Below, piece by piece: positions 23,765 through 35,561 of a stretch of DNA of 64,000 bases. The notes under the pieces were generated by a model, which worked only from the letters and a program-made list of their open reading frames with translations, was not told the origin of the DNA and did no database searches. How positions within the stretch are numbered: position 1 is the first letter of the stretch; every line of letters starts with the position of its first letter. The position numbers were made by a program, and so were the translations under genes. Origin of the DNA: Lophius americanus (taxonomy: Eukaryota; Chordata; Actinopteri; Lophiiformes; Lophiidae); assembly GCA_037951165.1 (NCBI GenBank), contig JBBDHG010000160.1, positions 2,311,141-2,375,140 on the forward strand. Direction: 5' to 3'.

Positions 23765-24525
23765 CGTGTCCAAATCATCTCAATCTGGCCTATCTTACTT
23801 TGTCTCCAGGACGTTTAACATGGTTTGGCCCTCGGATGTGCTCCATTTTAATCCTGTCTATCCTCCTCACTCCCAAAGAACATCTGAACATCTATAGCTC
23901 TGTCACCTCCAGCGCCGCCTCCTGTCTTTTGGTCAGAGCTACTGTCTGTAAACCATCCAGCAGAGCTGCTCTCACCACCATCTTGTAAACCTTTCCCTTC
24001 ACTCCTGCTGCTACTCTTCTGTCACAGATAACCCCTGACACTCGCTTCTTCATTTTTTTCCTCACTCCCCATTGCGCTAAACAGTTGAGTCCGTGTACTT
24101 CTGCTGCACCTTCTCCACCTCTAGTCCTTGCTTCCTCAGTATTCCACCTGCCTCCCTTTCAGTTTCACACATGTATGCAATTGACCTTCATTCCTCTTCT
24201 CTCCAACGCGTACCTCAACCTTTCCAAGTTTTCTTCAAACCGGTCCCTGCTCTCACTACTGATCGTCATCCGCCAACATCATATTCCACAGATTCTTGCC
24301 CAACCTCATCTGTCAGCCTGTCACTCACCATAGCAAACAAGATGTGTCTCAGAGCGGATCCTTGGGGCAGTCCCACTTCCATCTTACACCCATCCGTCAT
24401 TCCTGCCTTACACCTCACTGCCGTCACACTTCCCTCATACATATCCTGTACCACTCTAACATACTCCTGTTACTCCAGACTTCCTCACTCAATCCCACAA
24501 TTCCTCCCTCGGCCATCTGTCATGT
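23765..24525 (-). pseudogene. RTE-type LINE fragment, reverse transcriptase and thumb region
   Basis: On the minus strand the peptide VQDMYEGSVTAVRCKAGMTD, followed by CKMEVGLPQGSALRHILFAM and VSDRLTDEV, matches fish RTE-like endonuclease/reverse transcriptases (motif VGL.QGSALSP.LFA). Downstream in sense, many stops and frameshifts interrupt a region that still resembles the part after the catalytic site. The YADD-type box is not legible. A degraded, 5'-truncated copy. Confidence 0.7.
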
Positions 24526-26476
24526 AGAGACCAACGCAAATAATATATAGATACACATTTGGATATATCAGATTTAAATAAATTTCTATATAGGGTTCTT
24601 TTTTCCCCAAGTTGATGTACAGTCATGAATTTGATTTTTGATGAGGCTGGATGCCTTGTGCGCGAAAGAAATATCAGTAGCTGATACAAACTCTATTATC
24701 ATGCAGGTACTACCAAGACAGGGCAATAACCTAAAACCAGACACCAGGGACAGCCTCTGACTGATGGCAAACATGATGAACTGTTTTACAACTCCTCCTT
24801 ACAAATTTATAAGACATGGGGATTTGATGTGATATAACACAGAGACACTTCATTAAGTTTATGCTAAATATCCAACAATAAAAACGGGAGTCGAATACAG
24901 CCGCCACGGTGTAACTATAATATCATGCTGCATAAAAGCATGATTGATATGAACTGGGGTGATTATGAGGGCATTAGTCTTTCTAAGCTGTTTTAAAGCT
25001 TACAGGAATGTGTAATGTTCTGTAGGCCAGGGCAGGTATTCAGAGAAAGTGACAGATTTAGAGCGAGCAATAATTCAGTTAGACATAATGTAGATTCACA
25101 CTCTGGTACCGCCTCACATTATCGAGCCGGGTCCATAGATCTTTGCAAAAAATTACAACTTAGACCAGGATGGGATTCAAGCCACACAAACACGACAATG
25201 CATGAGTCCGTCACATGACACAGTTGTATTAGAGGCTTCTTTGTGTTACTGAATAGACACTAATGAGCTGGAGACCCATTTGGGAAGTCCATCCTTAAAA
25301 GAGTCTTTTCCCCTCCATTTGTATTTCATTGTCTTGTCGAGGGCCTCCATTACGGCTCTGAGTGGCTCCGTTTCTTGTTCAGTTTTCTGAACAGGCTGTC
25401 CATTAACAGGTCTGTCGTGTGTCTCCTCTTGCCCACAGTCTTTTGGGTTTCATTTGGGCTCAGGTTGTTGTGTCCATCACGCTCCCATTAAGGGCTTTCA
25501 TATCCTGCTTGCATCCAACAGGGGCTCAGTTTCTTAAAATGGGGTTCCTCATCAGGGGCTGAAAAGAGGGAGGATTGTGCTGAGCTATGACTCTCCATTC
25601 TCACATCCTCCTCCTCCACTCAGCTGCTACATTTATGTTCAACATGAGGCTGCTGCTTTACTCCAGTCAGCCATCAGAGTCTCTGCCACAGCCAACGATT
25701 CACATGCCATGCAAAGGCCATTCATTTTAATCAAGTTATAAAATGCCCTGCTTGACGGGAGTGAACTATTTTATGATCTCTGCAATAACAGCAAAAACCT
25801 CAGTAAGACTGCTTGTTGAGATTTTTAACGGTACTCCGTGTGACGGCAGTCGATTCTAGAGTTGTGTGTTGGTTATGGAAGATGCCGCTGCAGTCATAAA
25901 GACGCTCTAAAGAATGCTTTAACAAAGCTGGTGTAATCTTGTCATAGTTCACAACATTATAGCATTCAAGGGTGAGTAAAGTGCTGAAATACAGAGGAAT
26001 ATGGGAATCTTAATTAGTCCATCAACGCGTGTTTTTACCATAAATACTAGGAAACAATGAATGTTTAGGAGTTTTATTGATGGCTTTCATTTACATAGTC
26101 GGGCATTTGAGTTTCCACTGCTGCACTCTGGTATACTGAGGCTGAATAGTCGTTTTTTTATTCCTCTTTAATGATGGATTTTTGCACACAATGCACAACT
26201 GTATAAATGATAAAATGCAGCATAATCTAATAAGAATTACCTAGAAATGCAAGGTCCGTTGGCGTCAAAGAGCAAAGGATGTTTTGTGAATGCAGATTTG
26301 GGTGTTTTTTAAGGTCGGATGCGTGATGTGTAGCCACTGAACTGAATCTGAGGCTCCCGACTCGTCTTATCTTTGAGTATTTTGCAATACTCCTGGTATT
26401 ACAAAGTATTAAGAGTATAACTAGAATAACTGTGCATTGGTGTGTGTGTGTTGGAAGGAACATGCTGATCTCTTAC

Positions 26477-26587
26477 CATGATGGTGGTAACTACAACGGT
26501 GCGGTTCTCCATGCCAGTAGTGTCATTTGGAAGCAGTGGGGAGTCTTGAATCAGCACCAGCTTGTCAGCGTCGTTCCAGTAGCCGAT
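26477..26587 (-). CDS. gria4: gria4 exon 9: linker into the ligand-binding domain
   Basis: This 111-bp, phase 0/0 exon encodes 37 residues: IGYWNDADKLVLIQDSPLLP, then NDTTGMENRTVVVTTIM. It covers the last strand of the amino-terminal domain, the ATD-LBD linker and the first strand of S1 (TVVVTTIM). The IGYWND.DKLVLIQD block favours GluA4. Two glycosylation sequons are visible, NDT and NRT; the second is conserved in the family. The linker part (SPLLPNDTTGM) is the most divergent piece of the protein in this window, as expected for a flexible linker. The acceptor is CCTGTCAG|ATC and the donor ATG|GTAAGAG, near consensus. Exon 10 follows in sense after a 10.2-kb intron. Confidence 0.97.
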
Positions 26588-28492
26588 CTGACAGGGAAAA
26601 CAAACCATCACATAGTTTATGTGTGTGTCTGTGAAAATACACTCCGACTAGCTACTGTCGGAGCTGTGTTCTTTTGAGATTGTTATAGTGTTATAGCAGT
26701 TATAGAGTTGAACCTGCAAAACTCACATGAAGGAAAGTCTGTAAGGTACAAAACTAGGAATATTGTGCTTTTAACCCAATTTAAATGAGGGAAATGCTTA
26801 AAACAGCAGGAGTAGTTTAGGCATTTTGGAGGGAGTAGTTTAAAAAAAGGGATTGCCACATTATCATAATGATTAATGTCAATCCATCGGTCCACTCATC
26901 CTCTGTCGTCTATCTGGGTCAGAGGGTGGTGGGCACTGACTAAAGAGGTTATTGCAGACATTCCTCTCTGCAGCCAAAGTGTTCTTGGCATATATTGGTT
27001 ACGTTAGGGATGACAAACTGAATCAAAGATGGAGCCAAAATTAAAGATGGAGTCCACATTGAGGGCTGGACAGGCATGCTCCCAAGACATCTTATAGAAT
27101 TCAGAACAATCCAAGGGAAAAGAAAATAATAGAAAATTTACGGACACATTTCCAGTTTTTTTTCAAGTGACTGGATAAAAGCTGACTTCCGATAAGACTC
27201 TCAGGAGAAGATGAGCAGGGGGGGGAAGGCTAGCACTTGCAGGTCTTGATTGACGCGGCAACAACTGCAGTGTATTCTGGGATTTGTAGTATGCTTGGTG
27301 TTTATGCTGTGTACAAGCGGCCCCTTCATCCAAATTCCGTGTCTCACCCAGGGTCTCCTTCCCACTGAACGCTACACTTCCCTACAGTGACACCCAACTG
27401 GTCCCTCTCAACAGGAAGTAGGTTCAGCTCCAGGCAATCTCTGGAGGTCCAAGATCCTCAGTTTTTCTTTTAGATTAGGCTCACCCTACGATGGAAGATC
27501 ATTTCAGCTGCTTCAGCAGATCGTTTTTCAGTCTGCAAGCTCATAGCCTTATGTCAAAGGTGGAACGTATATTGACGGAGAACATTCCAAATTTAACTAG
27601 GAGACTCTATATAAAATATACTATACTTAACACCAGAAATTAACTTTCATACTGTTTGGTTAGGTTATTAAAGAGACAGGAAAGTGATATTGAACAATTG
27701 TATGGTCTCGGTTTTAAAATAAATATTGCGATGCTTCCTCCTGTAAAATGCTAATTTACGTTAAACGGATATTACTGTCCTCTTGCAGAGCATTTGTCTA
27801 GGGTCCAACTGACCATCTGGAAGTGACAGACATGATATGCTGTGGTTACAATATTAGCATCCTCTGTGAATGGAACGTTAGCAGTATGTACGCCGCACCA
27901 AGTCGATATCTTCAGATATTCTGTCAAACTAAATCGACAGAAGCTTTGACCATAAGTAGCTATAAGTCACTGAGACTGGACGCATGGCGCCAACAGGCTG
28001 GCTGGCTGGCCAGAGGGAATGGAGGACTCTGATTGGCTGATTCCTTCCTCTGTGCTGGGGCATCAGGATGATTAAGCAACATGGAAATGCAAGAGAGGCT
28101 GTGACACACAAATACGGGCACAGTGTCCTGACAGGACCCTGACTGTGCTGAAGGAGGACAGGCCGAAGCAGCTCTTGATCGATTGGAACTCTTCCTGCTT
28201 CCTCAACCCCTCATCCTCCTCCTCCTCCTTCTCCCCGTCCCCTCAACCTTGATTGCTCTCCATTTCATTTTATTGCTGCTGGCCATTACTCCAATAAGTG
28301 CTCTTTTTCCCTCCCATTTCCCCTGAATTTTCTCAAAAGCAGCCAAATCTCCTGTGTAGGAAGCTGAAAAGCAGAAGCTTTTTCACAACGATAATATAAA
28401 AAAACCAAACAAATGACAGATAGTTCACTCATCATAATACTGCATCTAAATAAACTAAAATATACTGGTAGCAGTGAAGTGTGATGTTTTAC
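26588..28492 (-). other. gria4: gria4 intron 8
   Basis: A 1.9-kb intron between exons 8 and 9. A degraded non-LTR retrotransposon fragment in minus orientation occupies roughly 26890-27590. The remainder (27600-28490), including a short (CTC)n-like stretch near 28210-28235, shows no recognisable feature. Confidence 0.85.
26890..27590 (-). repeat. Degraded non-LTR retrotransposon fragment
   Basis: The plus strand carries TCCACTCATCCTCTGTCGTC near 26890 and GGCTCACCCTACGATGGAAG, ATCATTTCAGCTGCTT near 27477-27520. These resemble the reverse complement of a fish LINE that has CATCCATCCTCC...CGCTTATCC and CACCCTACGGA..AAACTCATTTC blocks. Between them the similarity is weak. Moderate to low confidence. 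Confidence 0.4.
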
Positions 28493-28597
28493 CCGTCTGG
28501 GTCCATTACTCTTCAGTTCAAACACGTCCATCGTGTAGTTGACCCTGCGGCCGTAGTGATCAAACTGGACATTACCTGTTAATCCCTGCAGCCGGAC
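28493..28597 (-). CDS. gria4: gria4 exon 8: end of amino-terminal domain
   Basis: This is a 105-bp, phase 0/0 exon of 35 residues, VRLQGLTGNVQFDHYGRRVN followed by YTMDVFELKSNGPRR. GLTGNVQFD.YGRRVNYT is a hallmark of AMPA receptors in the last part of the amino-terminal domain, and the Asn-Tyr-Thr is a conserved glycosylation sequon. The acceptor is TGTGTGCAG|GTC, immediately downstream in sense of a short GT run (CA on the plus strand). The donor is CGG|GTAAAAC, where the family often has a lysine codon before the junction. The size equals the GRIA exon 8. It continues into exon 9 as GPRR-IGYWND. Confidence 0.97.
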
Positions 28598-29195
28598 CTG
28601 CACACAGAGAACACACACACACACACAATGATCAAACAGGAGCAGAGAGTTTTTGTTGACTTCATAGAGAGAATCAAGGAAAATCTTTGGTCCGTTTAGC
28701 TACATTTTCATTAAATTGCTAACCCAGATCTTTTACGAGGTTAGGACAAAGAAAATCAATACAAGTAAAGTTTAAAAGAAGAAATTTATTGTGACATGAT
28801 AAAATCCTTCGTTGCTCCAACACTACCAACCTCCCAACATAAACCCGACTCCTATTCTGTTTGAAACTGATGCCCCGTTTTACACAGCCTGTTCTGGCAG
28901 AACTGTATCCGTTTATTGTGCCTGACTATTATTATTATAAACGCTGCAATGCTGGAGTGAGGAGTCATTGTCGCTGACAGGGGAGGTAGAAGCAGGTCTG
29001 AATACAACCTCTTTACTAAAAGTAGAGAGACAGTAGGAGAGGACATTGTTGTGCATTTTGACGAGGTGCGAGGTGCAGAACCTACAAATGAAGATCTATG
29101 GAACGTTCCGTCAGAAAGACTATCCCCCTGCACACTCGAGCCACAGTTACTGCTCATAACACATATTATCATCCTCAGTCTGGGGCGTTGACATC

Positions 29196-29465
29196 AGTCT
29201 CGCTCATTCAGCTGGCCACATCCATCCAATCACTGTGACACAACTTCAAGGTTAGTTCAAGGTTAGCCTATCACCATCATCTGTTGTCTTTTAGATATGA
29301 CTCTCTCTCTCCATTCATGTAGTTCCTTAATACTGCTGATTCAAGCATCCCCCTTTCCCTATCTCTGCCCGGACCTCACAGAGCCATCAGATTAATCATT
29401 CATCAGTCTCAGAGTCATCAGCCACCGCCACCAGTATCCAGACTCTCAATGCAAAGCCCTCCGGA
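29196..29465 (+). repeat. Repeat family A, copy 4
   Basis: Contains GGCCACATCCATCCAATCAC near its start, TGTTGTCTTTTAGATATGAC, and the core GTCATCAGCCACCGCCACCA with CCAGACTCTC. It lacks the 3' AATAAA end. Plus orientation. Confidence 0.6.
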
Positions 29466-29584
29466 ATCAAATAAATAGAGTATGCTTTCATAATTGTTTA
29501 TACCCATGATATCTAATTCAAAGTATACACAAAAATCTTTTTTATTAAAATTTAATTAAAATTACTATACATTCTTTTTTCTCT

Positions 29585-29925
29585 AAAAAAAAAGTGTGCC
29601 ACAATTATTGACACCATGCATTTAATATGTTGTTCAGCGTCCTTTTGCCACAATAACAGCACTGAGTATCCTTCTGCAGTGTGTGATGAGGTTCTGGACC
29701 ACATGAAGAAGATTCCCCCCTACACACACTCTCAAACTCCTTGAACTCCACGAAAGACCTGATTCTGAGGTCCACGCTTAAAGAGCACATCCCACAGATG
29801 TTCATTGGTAAAGGCCCAAGGCATTTGAGAGGAAAAACAGCCCCACAGCTTCAGAGATCCTCCACCTGGCTTCAAAGTGGGTATGACGTGCTTTTCTCTA
29901 TGACTTTTTTTCTGCAAAATAGGTA
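29585..29925 (-). pseudogene. Tc1-like transposase remnant
   Basis: On the minus strand the peptide KHVIPTLKPGGGSLKLWGCF matches the Tc1 transposase motif (I.PTVKHGGGS.MVWGCFS), and S follows. The left side on the plus strand, AAGTGTGCCACAATTATTGA, followed by CCTTTTGCCACAATAACAGC, is the familiar 3' end of a fish Tc1 element. The span is far shorter than a full ~1.6-kb element, so large internal parts are gone. Two of the three catalytic acidic residues cannot be located. Confidence 0.72.
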
Positions 29926-30765
29926 GGACTGGAAATATGTTTCTGTTACCTTTTACTCCAAAGATTTCCTCGAGGTGTCGATGATTGTGGCAAAAATCTG
30001 TTTTATTTTAAGGATGTAATGTTCTTTTTAATACCGTCAACTGAATAACGGGGTTACATTTATGGGAATGTTTTGAATTAAAGATCAATAAAGAAATGTA
30101 TTTCTTTCTGGAGGGGCAGCAGATACTGCTCAGGGCAGATACCTCTTGGTCAATATCTCCCCAGCAAGTCTATAAGCCAAAATATTTCTGACAGTCTAAT
30201 TATTTTTTACCATTTGTTGTATTGAATCATTATTTTTTTCTTAATTCCCTCCTGATTAAACTGGGACTTTTTTAAAAAAGCGGCCCCAGCAGTTATCAGC
30301 TAATCAAAGAGGAGAAAACTGAAAATGTACCCAAAGTGTGGAGATAACAGGAGTCTGGGGGCTGATTATACTCCGAGTATGAGACCACACCGCAACAACT
30401 TTTTTGTCTCAGAATAAATATAATCAAGTCAGTCAAGCATGATTGACGTTAGAAAAAGAATCTTACTTTTTTCTTAGTCACATATTTGAATATTGGGTTA
30501 GTTTGAACCAATAAGAAGGTACAGTAATGGTTTGCATATACCCTAGGGGGGGGGGAACAGGATTGTATTTCCTTATTTTAAGAATATGGAAATTGTATTT
30601 CAAACAAATGTCTTACAATACACCTTTTTTTCCCCCTAATTTCTAATAAAAGTAATTATTTATTTGAATGAAGGTATACATTTTCAAATCAGTTCCATCA
30701 AGGGACTAAAATAAAAATCAATCATAAATGACTTTTTTAATGCTTGTAATTAGTAAAGCTTTGGT

Positions 30766-30838
30766 GAGCAGCTGTAGGTCAGTGGGTAGAGCGGTCGTCT
30801 CCCACCCAGCGGGTCGGTAGTTCGAGACCAGCAGCTAC
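30766..30838 (+). repeat. tRNA-derived SINE head
   Basis: Contains an A-box-like TGTAGGTCAGTGGGTAGAGC and a B-box-like GTAGTTCGAGACC at tRNA spacing. The arms do not pair: there is no acceptor stem and the T stem is poor. It is therefore a SINE head fragment, not a tRNA gene. Confidence 0.6.
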
Positions 30839-30912
30839 ATATTGTAGGTTCGTGATTTCCATCCAAACACTGGACTTTCTCTAAAACCCCACTCTGTCCC
30901 CCTCTCACTCAC

Positions 30913-31080
30913 CTGTTTGAGAGTGCGTTCCATGTCGATGCCCTGGTTCCAAGGGGCTGCAGGGTTGGCAAGACAGTCGCCGGCATTCCCCCGTCTGGAA
31001 ATGTCCACCTTCTGTCTGCGCAGGTTCCTGAAGGCCTCGGCCATCACCATCACACCGTCGTATGTCAGCGCTGAGGTGTA
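30913..31080 (-). CDS. gria4: gria4 exon 7: amino-terminal domain with disulphide cysteine
   Basis: This 168-bp, phase 0/0 exon encodes 56 residues beginning YTSALTYDGVMVMAEAFRNL, then RRQKVDISRRGNAGDCLANP, and ending GIDMERTLKQ. The GNAGDCLANPAAPW segment is a strong AMPA receptor signature. Its cysteine corresponds to Cys315 of GluA2, the disulphide partner of the cysteine at the start of exon 3. The acceptor is GTCTCCCAG|TAC and the donor CAG|GTGAGTG, close to consensus. The exon length matches the family's exon 7. It joins exon 8 as TLKQ-VRLQGLTG. A degraded tRNA-derived SINE head lies about 75 bp downstream in the sense direction, on the opposite strand, with no sign that it disturbs the donor. 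Confidence 0.97.
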
Positions 31081-31424
31081 CTGGGAGACGAGACGAGAGG
31101 AGGTGGTCAGAGGTGCAGGTGCATGCACTGGCAGTTTTAGCTACGGGTGACGTTGGCAGATGCACAGGGCTGGCACAGGCGAATACATCAGTAAAAAGAA
31201 ACCTGAATTTTGACATGGTTGAGGAATCGCTGTAAGAGGTGGGAGATGGGGAGGGGAGGGTTCTCAAGAGGATCAGAACAAGTCATTTCCTCACGTCATA
31301 TTGTATTTATTAGGGTGAGGATATCCGACAAAAGCTGGATCGGACAAATATTTAGAAAATATGTTAGAGGCTCGATCGGGTCAGAGAAAGCCCAAGTCGG
31401 GCTCGGAGCGGAGACTCAAGGATA

Positions 31425-31540
31425 GACAGACTTTATTGATCCTTTACAGGAAATTGCCGTGTTGCAGCAGTTGCATTCAAGGTAACGAAGCGGAAGAGTA
31501 AGAAGAACAATTTAAATAAATTGTAATAAACGACAGTTAA
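31425..31540 (-). repeat. SINE/LINE tail fragment
   Basis: Reads GACTTTATTGATCCTTTACA and GGAAATTGCCGTGTTGCAGC, the reverse complement of a widespread fish retroelement tail ending GGATCAATAAAGT. A related copy is at 10741. Confidence 0.5.
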
Positions 31541-33627
31541 GGGGCTAGGTATATAACAAATATCTATAAATAGAAAAAAACAAAAGATGGTTTGCAGTGG
31601 GAGGAAGAACCAATGTAGATCATGAATAACAACAAACATTAAATAACAAAAAAAAAAAAAGTTTTAAGGTAAGGCTATTAAATAGTCAGATATTGTGAGC
31701 AAACCATGAAGCATAAGTTTGTGAATATGTAATTATGTATTGTATTATATAAACCCTGGGTTCTATATTCCTATGATTTAAGTGAAAACGATTAATTCTG
31801 AATTATGTAGTATACCATGTATTATAGCATGATATGGACAATTAAATTAAAGCATTGAGCCTAAATGGGATAAATGATGATCTGATGTGAAACTATACCG
31901 ATGGGGGGTTGAAAAGGGGGGGGGGGGTTCGCCCGGGGCGCCATGCAAGCTAAAACCCCATGGGTGCATGAGCAGCGTCTCTATGGCGAGAAAAGATCTG
32001 CAGTAAGAATAATGTTTTAAGTAAAGACTGTTAAATAAATTAAATAAAACACAACACTAATCCGGACAAACTATGATGGGCCTCCCTGTGGTTCTGTCTG
32101 GTTTGAGTTTATACATCACAGGAGGACACTGAATAGGGAAAAAAAAAATGAAGCCAATTAAATGCAGATTTAGTCCGACAGGCAAAGGTTCTGCAGTATT
32201 GGCTGGTAACATCTCCTTAAAAATAATCTGCCTCTGAGAGCACGCTGGGTTTCAGCCCGGGCCCGGCAGTGGGTCGTACGGCCGGATTGCTGCAGAGAGG
32301 CAGCACTTTTACTCTGCTCATTATTTTCTGGAAATACAAACCGAAGGGAACAACATGTTTCCCGACAACGAGAGCCCCTCAGTTTCTCCCAAAAATCCAT
32401 CTTTGACCTTATCACTGATTATTTCTGTCCTCAAAAATCACCTCTCTGTCATTAGACATTCATTTCCCCTAAAAATCACCTCTGGTGCTGCAGAAAACGA
32501 ATTGAGTGAATGACGCAAACGCAGAGAGATGGCGTCTGAGTGGAGGAGAAATACCCAGAAAAGTTTTATCTTTTGTCCGGCCGGGCAGCAGTATGGCATT
32601 AATTATCCCGGCTAGCAGGAGTTCATTAACTTTGCCTCCGGCTTGTGGTTGCTCCTATTCATTACCCACTACTGGACGTGGCATTATGACTCTCGGTGGA
32701 GACTGTTGCACTTTATCCCCCTCTTAGCCGTTGGCAAACTGCCCGAAGGAACATCCATACACACAAACAATGACAGGCTTGAGATAAACTCAACAGTAGG
32801 GACCGACTACAATCCTAAAGGCTGCAATGAAATGTGGAGGCGTGAAGAAGAAGTGTGTTGGATCCAAACTGGGTTTACATGGAACCTGATAATCCAGTTA
32901 ACCCTTCAATGTCCAGCTGAAGTGTTGAGCACATTTTTAGTCACTTTTTCTTATTGAAATAGGCAGCTGAACCTGTTATCTATACCTAAAACATGATCCA
33001 GCGACAGCATGTACGTTTATGTAAAAGAGTAAGGGTCTAAGGATGGGGCCCTGGGGGCCAACGAGGGGGTAGCATTAACCATGGCTGTTAAAAAAGTCCT
33101 TATTGATGAGTATGCCAGATTAAAACCTGTGAGGACTGAAAAAGAATGATCTTACTTGATACAACCAGAAAGTCTAATAAGTTTTTCAAAGACATGCTTC
33201 ACTAAAAGGTTGAGCTAATCTAATTAAAATGTACTATTTTATATGATTTTGAATTTCAAAAACATAACTGTGAAAAAGTGACACATTTTACTCCAGTAAC
33301 GTTTGAATGCACCTCTGCTTGTCGTTACGGGGTTGAGATGGGGTCGCGACTAGAGTTTGCTGTCACACTCTCTACACACAAGAATTTCTCTTCAGTTCAA
33401 TCCCTGCAGATTCCTGGAACTTTTAAACACAATGAAATTACATTTGTCTCTTCAAAGTGAGTGAACGTGGCAGAAGGAGGCTCACAGGGAGTGTGAGGTA
33501 TTAGGAGAAAGAGGGTCTCGCTGTGACTCAGGCTGTGGGCAAATTTAATGGGCAGCAGACTCATTTAGCCTGAGTGGATTTCCAGGAGAGAGAGAGCAAT
33601 TTATCAAGAAATGGAGTGGGGTTCATA

Positions 33628-33630
<3 letters not shown>

Positions 33631-33676
<46 letters not shown>

Positions 33677-33683
33677 GCCCACA

Positions 33684-33731
<48 letters not shown>

Positions 33732-33934
33732 CACGCACACACGCACACACACACAAACCCACACATATACACGTATACACACGCAAACATATATACAAAC
33801 ACTTACACCTACGTATACTCACACACTCAAACATTCGCACACACACAAAGTCACGCATACACATACATACATATACACACACAAACTGACACACGCACGC
33901 ACACACGCACACACATACACAAACACACCCTCAT

Positions 33935-33966
<32 letters not shown>
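33631..33966. repeat. Compound microsatellite (CA)n-(ACGC)n-(CA-rich)n
   Basis: CA repeats to about 33672, then about 12 units of ACGC (33684-33731), then 230 bp of CA-rich sequence with TA and CG interruptions, ending in a pure CA run. Alternating purine-pyrimidine throughout, a candidate for Z-DNA. Reading frames here are meaningless His-Thr or Cys-Val repeats. Confidence 0.95.
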
Positions 33967-33969
<3 letters not shown>

Positions 33970-34283
33970 CATGTGATATCATTCTGCGGGTGTAAACTCC
34001 ATTTGAATCATTTGAATCACCCCGGTCCATCAGAAACCCAGACCACCACCACACACACACTTTCCTTGACTCACACATTGTTTTCACTCCACCGCATTTA
34101 CTTTCTAAAATAGAAATCTTTACTGGATAAAGATTTGCTCGTGGGGACGGAGCGCTGACCACCGCTGACTGATGCCTCCTCGACCCGATGCCGTTTGCAA
34201 TACGAGTGAGTGCAAAGAATCAGTCTGTCACATCACTGCAGCGCAGATTTCTGCCGCTGATGACGAAGACGCCCGTTTCCTGA

Positions 34284-34352
34284 ATGTGTGTGTGTTTGTG
34301 TGTGCATGTGGGTGTGAGAGTGTGTGTTTGTGTGTGTGTCTGGGTGTGTGTG
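34284..34352. repeat. TG-rich imperfect microsatellite
   Basis: Interrupted TG repeat of the type TGTGTGTTTGTGTGTG. Confidence 0.85.
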
Positions 34353-35163
34353 ATTTTAGCACTGCTATTTATCATATTTCTGCATGAAGTCAGTATTTGT
34401 CTCTTTGTGCTGCTGCTTCACTCCTATTCTGGAATACAATATTCTCAGACACATCTTATCTGTCTCTGCTTTGCTCGTATTATATTCTTTTCATTCTATA
34501 TTTTTTTCTCCGTCGCAGAAACAGAGTCACCCTGAATGACTCATAATAGGCCTGTTGTTTTGCATGTTTTATCGCTTTGACTGCCGATAACATGACGGCC
34601 CATCATTCTCTTTCAGATTTCCATTTTTCACCCTTGTGGTAGCTCTTGGTTTCAGCGGATTTTTGAAAACATTGTAGAGATTTTCAAACTTTTTCTTTGC
34701 TCAGCATGAAGGGAATAAAATCCCATCATTCATTTTTTTTTTTTTTTACAGAACAAAATTTCAAGCTGCCATCATTTTAGAAAAACTTAAAATAGCTAAT
34801 TTGCATAACCTTGGTGTGAATAGACATGTAGGAGCTAAAATAATTCACTTTCATTGCCTTTAACATTGAACCTGCTACTTCATGTCAACAATCTGGGATT
34901 AAAAACACAAGTACAAGGATATTTCAGAAGACGTGTCAGAAATGAGATTTTATATATATATACTGTATATCCAGTGCTTTATAATAATCTAGCATTGTGG
35001 ACCTTACATTAATAGCAAAACTACATAGAGGCCCATATATGGGCATAAAACCTATAAACAGTTATAAAACCCTAGAAAAAATGACTTCATATTGTCAAAA
35101 CTGATTATAATTTGTTTTACTTTATTTCTACATTGCCCTACATGTCTGGCCAGGTTAGGCTTG

Positions 35164-35561
35164 TACACCTATCAGCCATAACATTATATCCACTGACAGG
35201 TGAAGTTAGATTAACATTATTTTAGTGTAACAGCGCTGGTCAATGGGTGGATATTTTAAAGTTACTACAAGCGTTGGGGTCTGAGTGACCTTCATGAGGG
35301 TCAAACTGTTATGGCTAGGCAGAGCATCTCCAGACCAGCAGGTGTTGGTGGGTGTTCTCAGTTTGCAGTGGTTAGTACCTACCAAACATGTTCTAAGAAT
35401 GGATAACTTTTCTAGTAGTAGTATCAGTATAAAGGGCAAGGGGTGATGAAAGCCTGCCTGAAAAGGAAAATTCTGGTTCTGAGAGAAAGGTGTCAGAACA
35501 CACTGAATAGATACCAAAAAATATCTGGCAGGCGGTTTTAATGTTACGGCTGACCTGTGTA
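35164..35561 (+). mobile_element. Tc1/mariner-like element, internally deleted, both ends present
   Basis: The left end TACACCTATCAGCCATAACA and the reverse complement of the right end TACACAGGTCAGCCGTAACA form terminal inverted repeats of about 24 bp. The inside keeps scraps of a Tc1-like transposase start (GGGTCTGAGTGACCTTCATG, TCTCAGTTTGCAGTGGTTAG) and a later piece (TTCTGAGAGAAAGGTGTCAG), which are adjacent parts of the full element's gene but with sections missing. At 398 bp against about 1.2 kb, it is a deletion derivative. It lies 200 bp from exon 6's donor. Confidence 0.78.

Larger units (their letters stand above)
16257..26476 (-). other. gria4: gria4 intron 9
   Basis: A 10.2-kb intron between exons 9 and 10. 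It contains family B copies (17640-17905 plus; 21640-21960 minus), a family C copy (17935-18080), a (CA)n tract (18471-18554), a PIF/Harbinger-like remnant (19347-20538) with a 9-bp minisatellite inside it, and an RTE-type LINE fragment (23765-24525, minus). Block 25240-25700 is non-repetitive and fairly balanced in composition. In 16300-17600, 18600-19300, 20540-21600 and 22000-23700 I see nothing I can name. Confidence 0.85.
28598..30912 (-). other. gria4: gria4 intron 7
   Basis: A 2.3-kb intron between exons 7 and 8. It holds a family A copy (29196-29465), a Tc1-like transposase remnant (29585-29925, minus) and a tRNA-derived SINE head (30766-30838, plus). The rest, 29930-30760, is AT-rich and unremarkable apart from a G run near 30545. 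Confidence 0.85.

Noticed and set aside
30766..30838. Possible tRNA gene with A- and B-box-like sequences
   Set aside because: The acceptor stem does not pair, the D and T stems are imperfect, and the anticodon loop is not legible. It fits a SINE head.
33574..34113. 179-codon His/Thr-rich open frame
   Set aside because: Pure translation of a CA/ACGC microsatellite.
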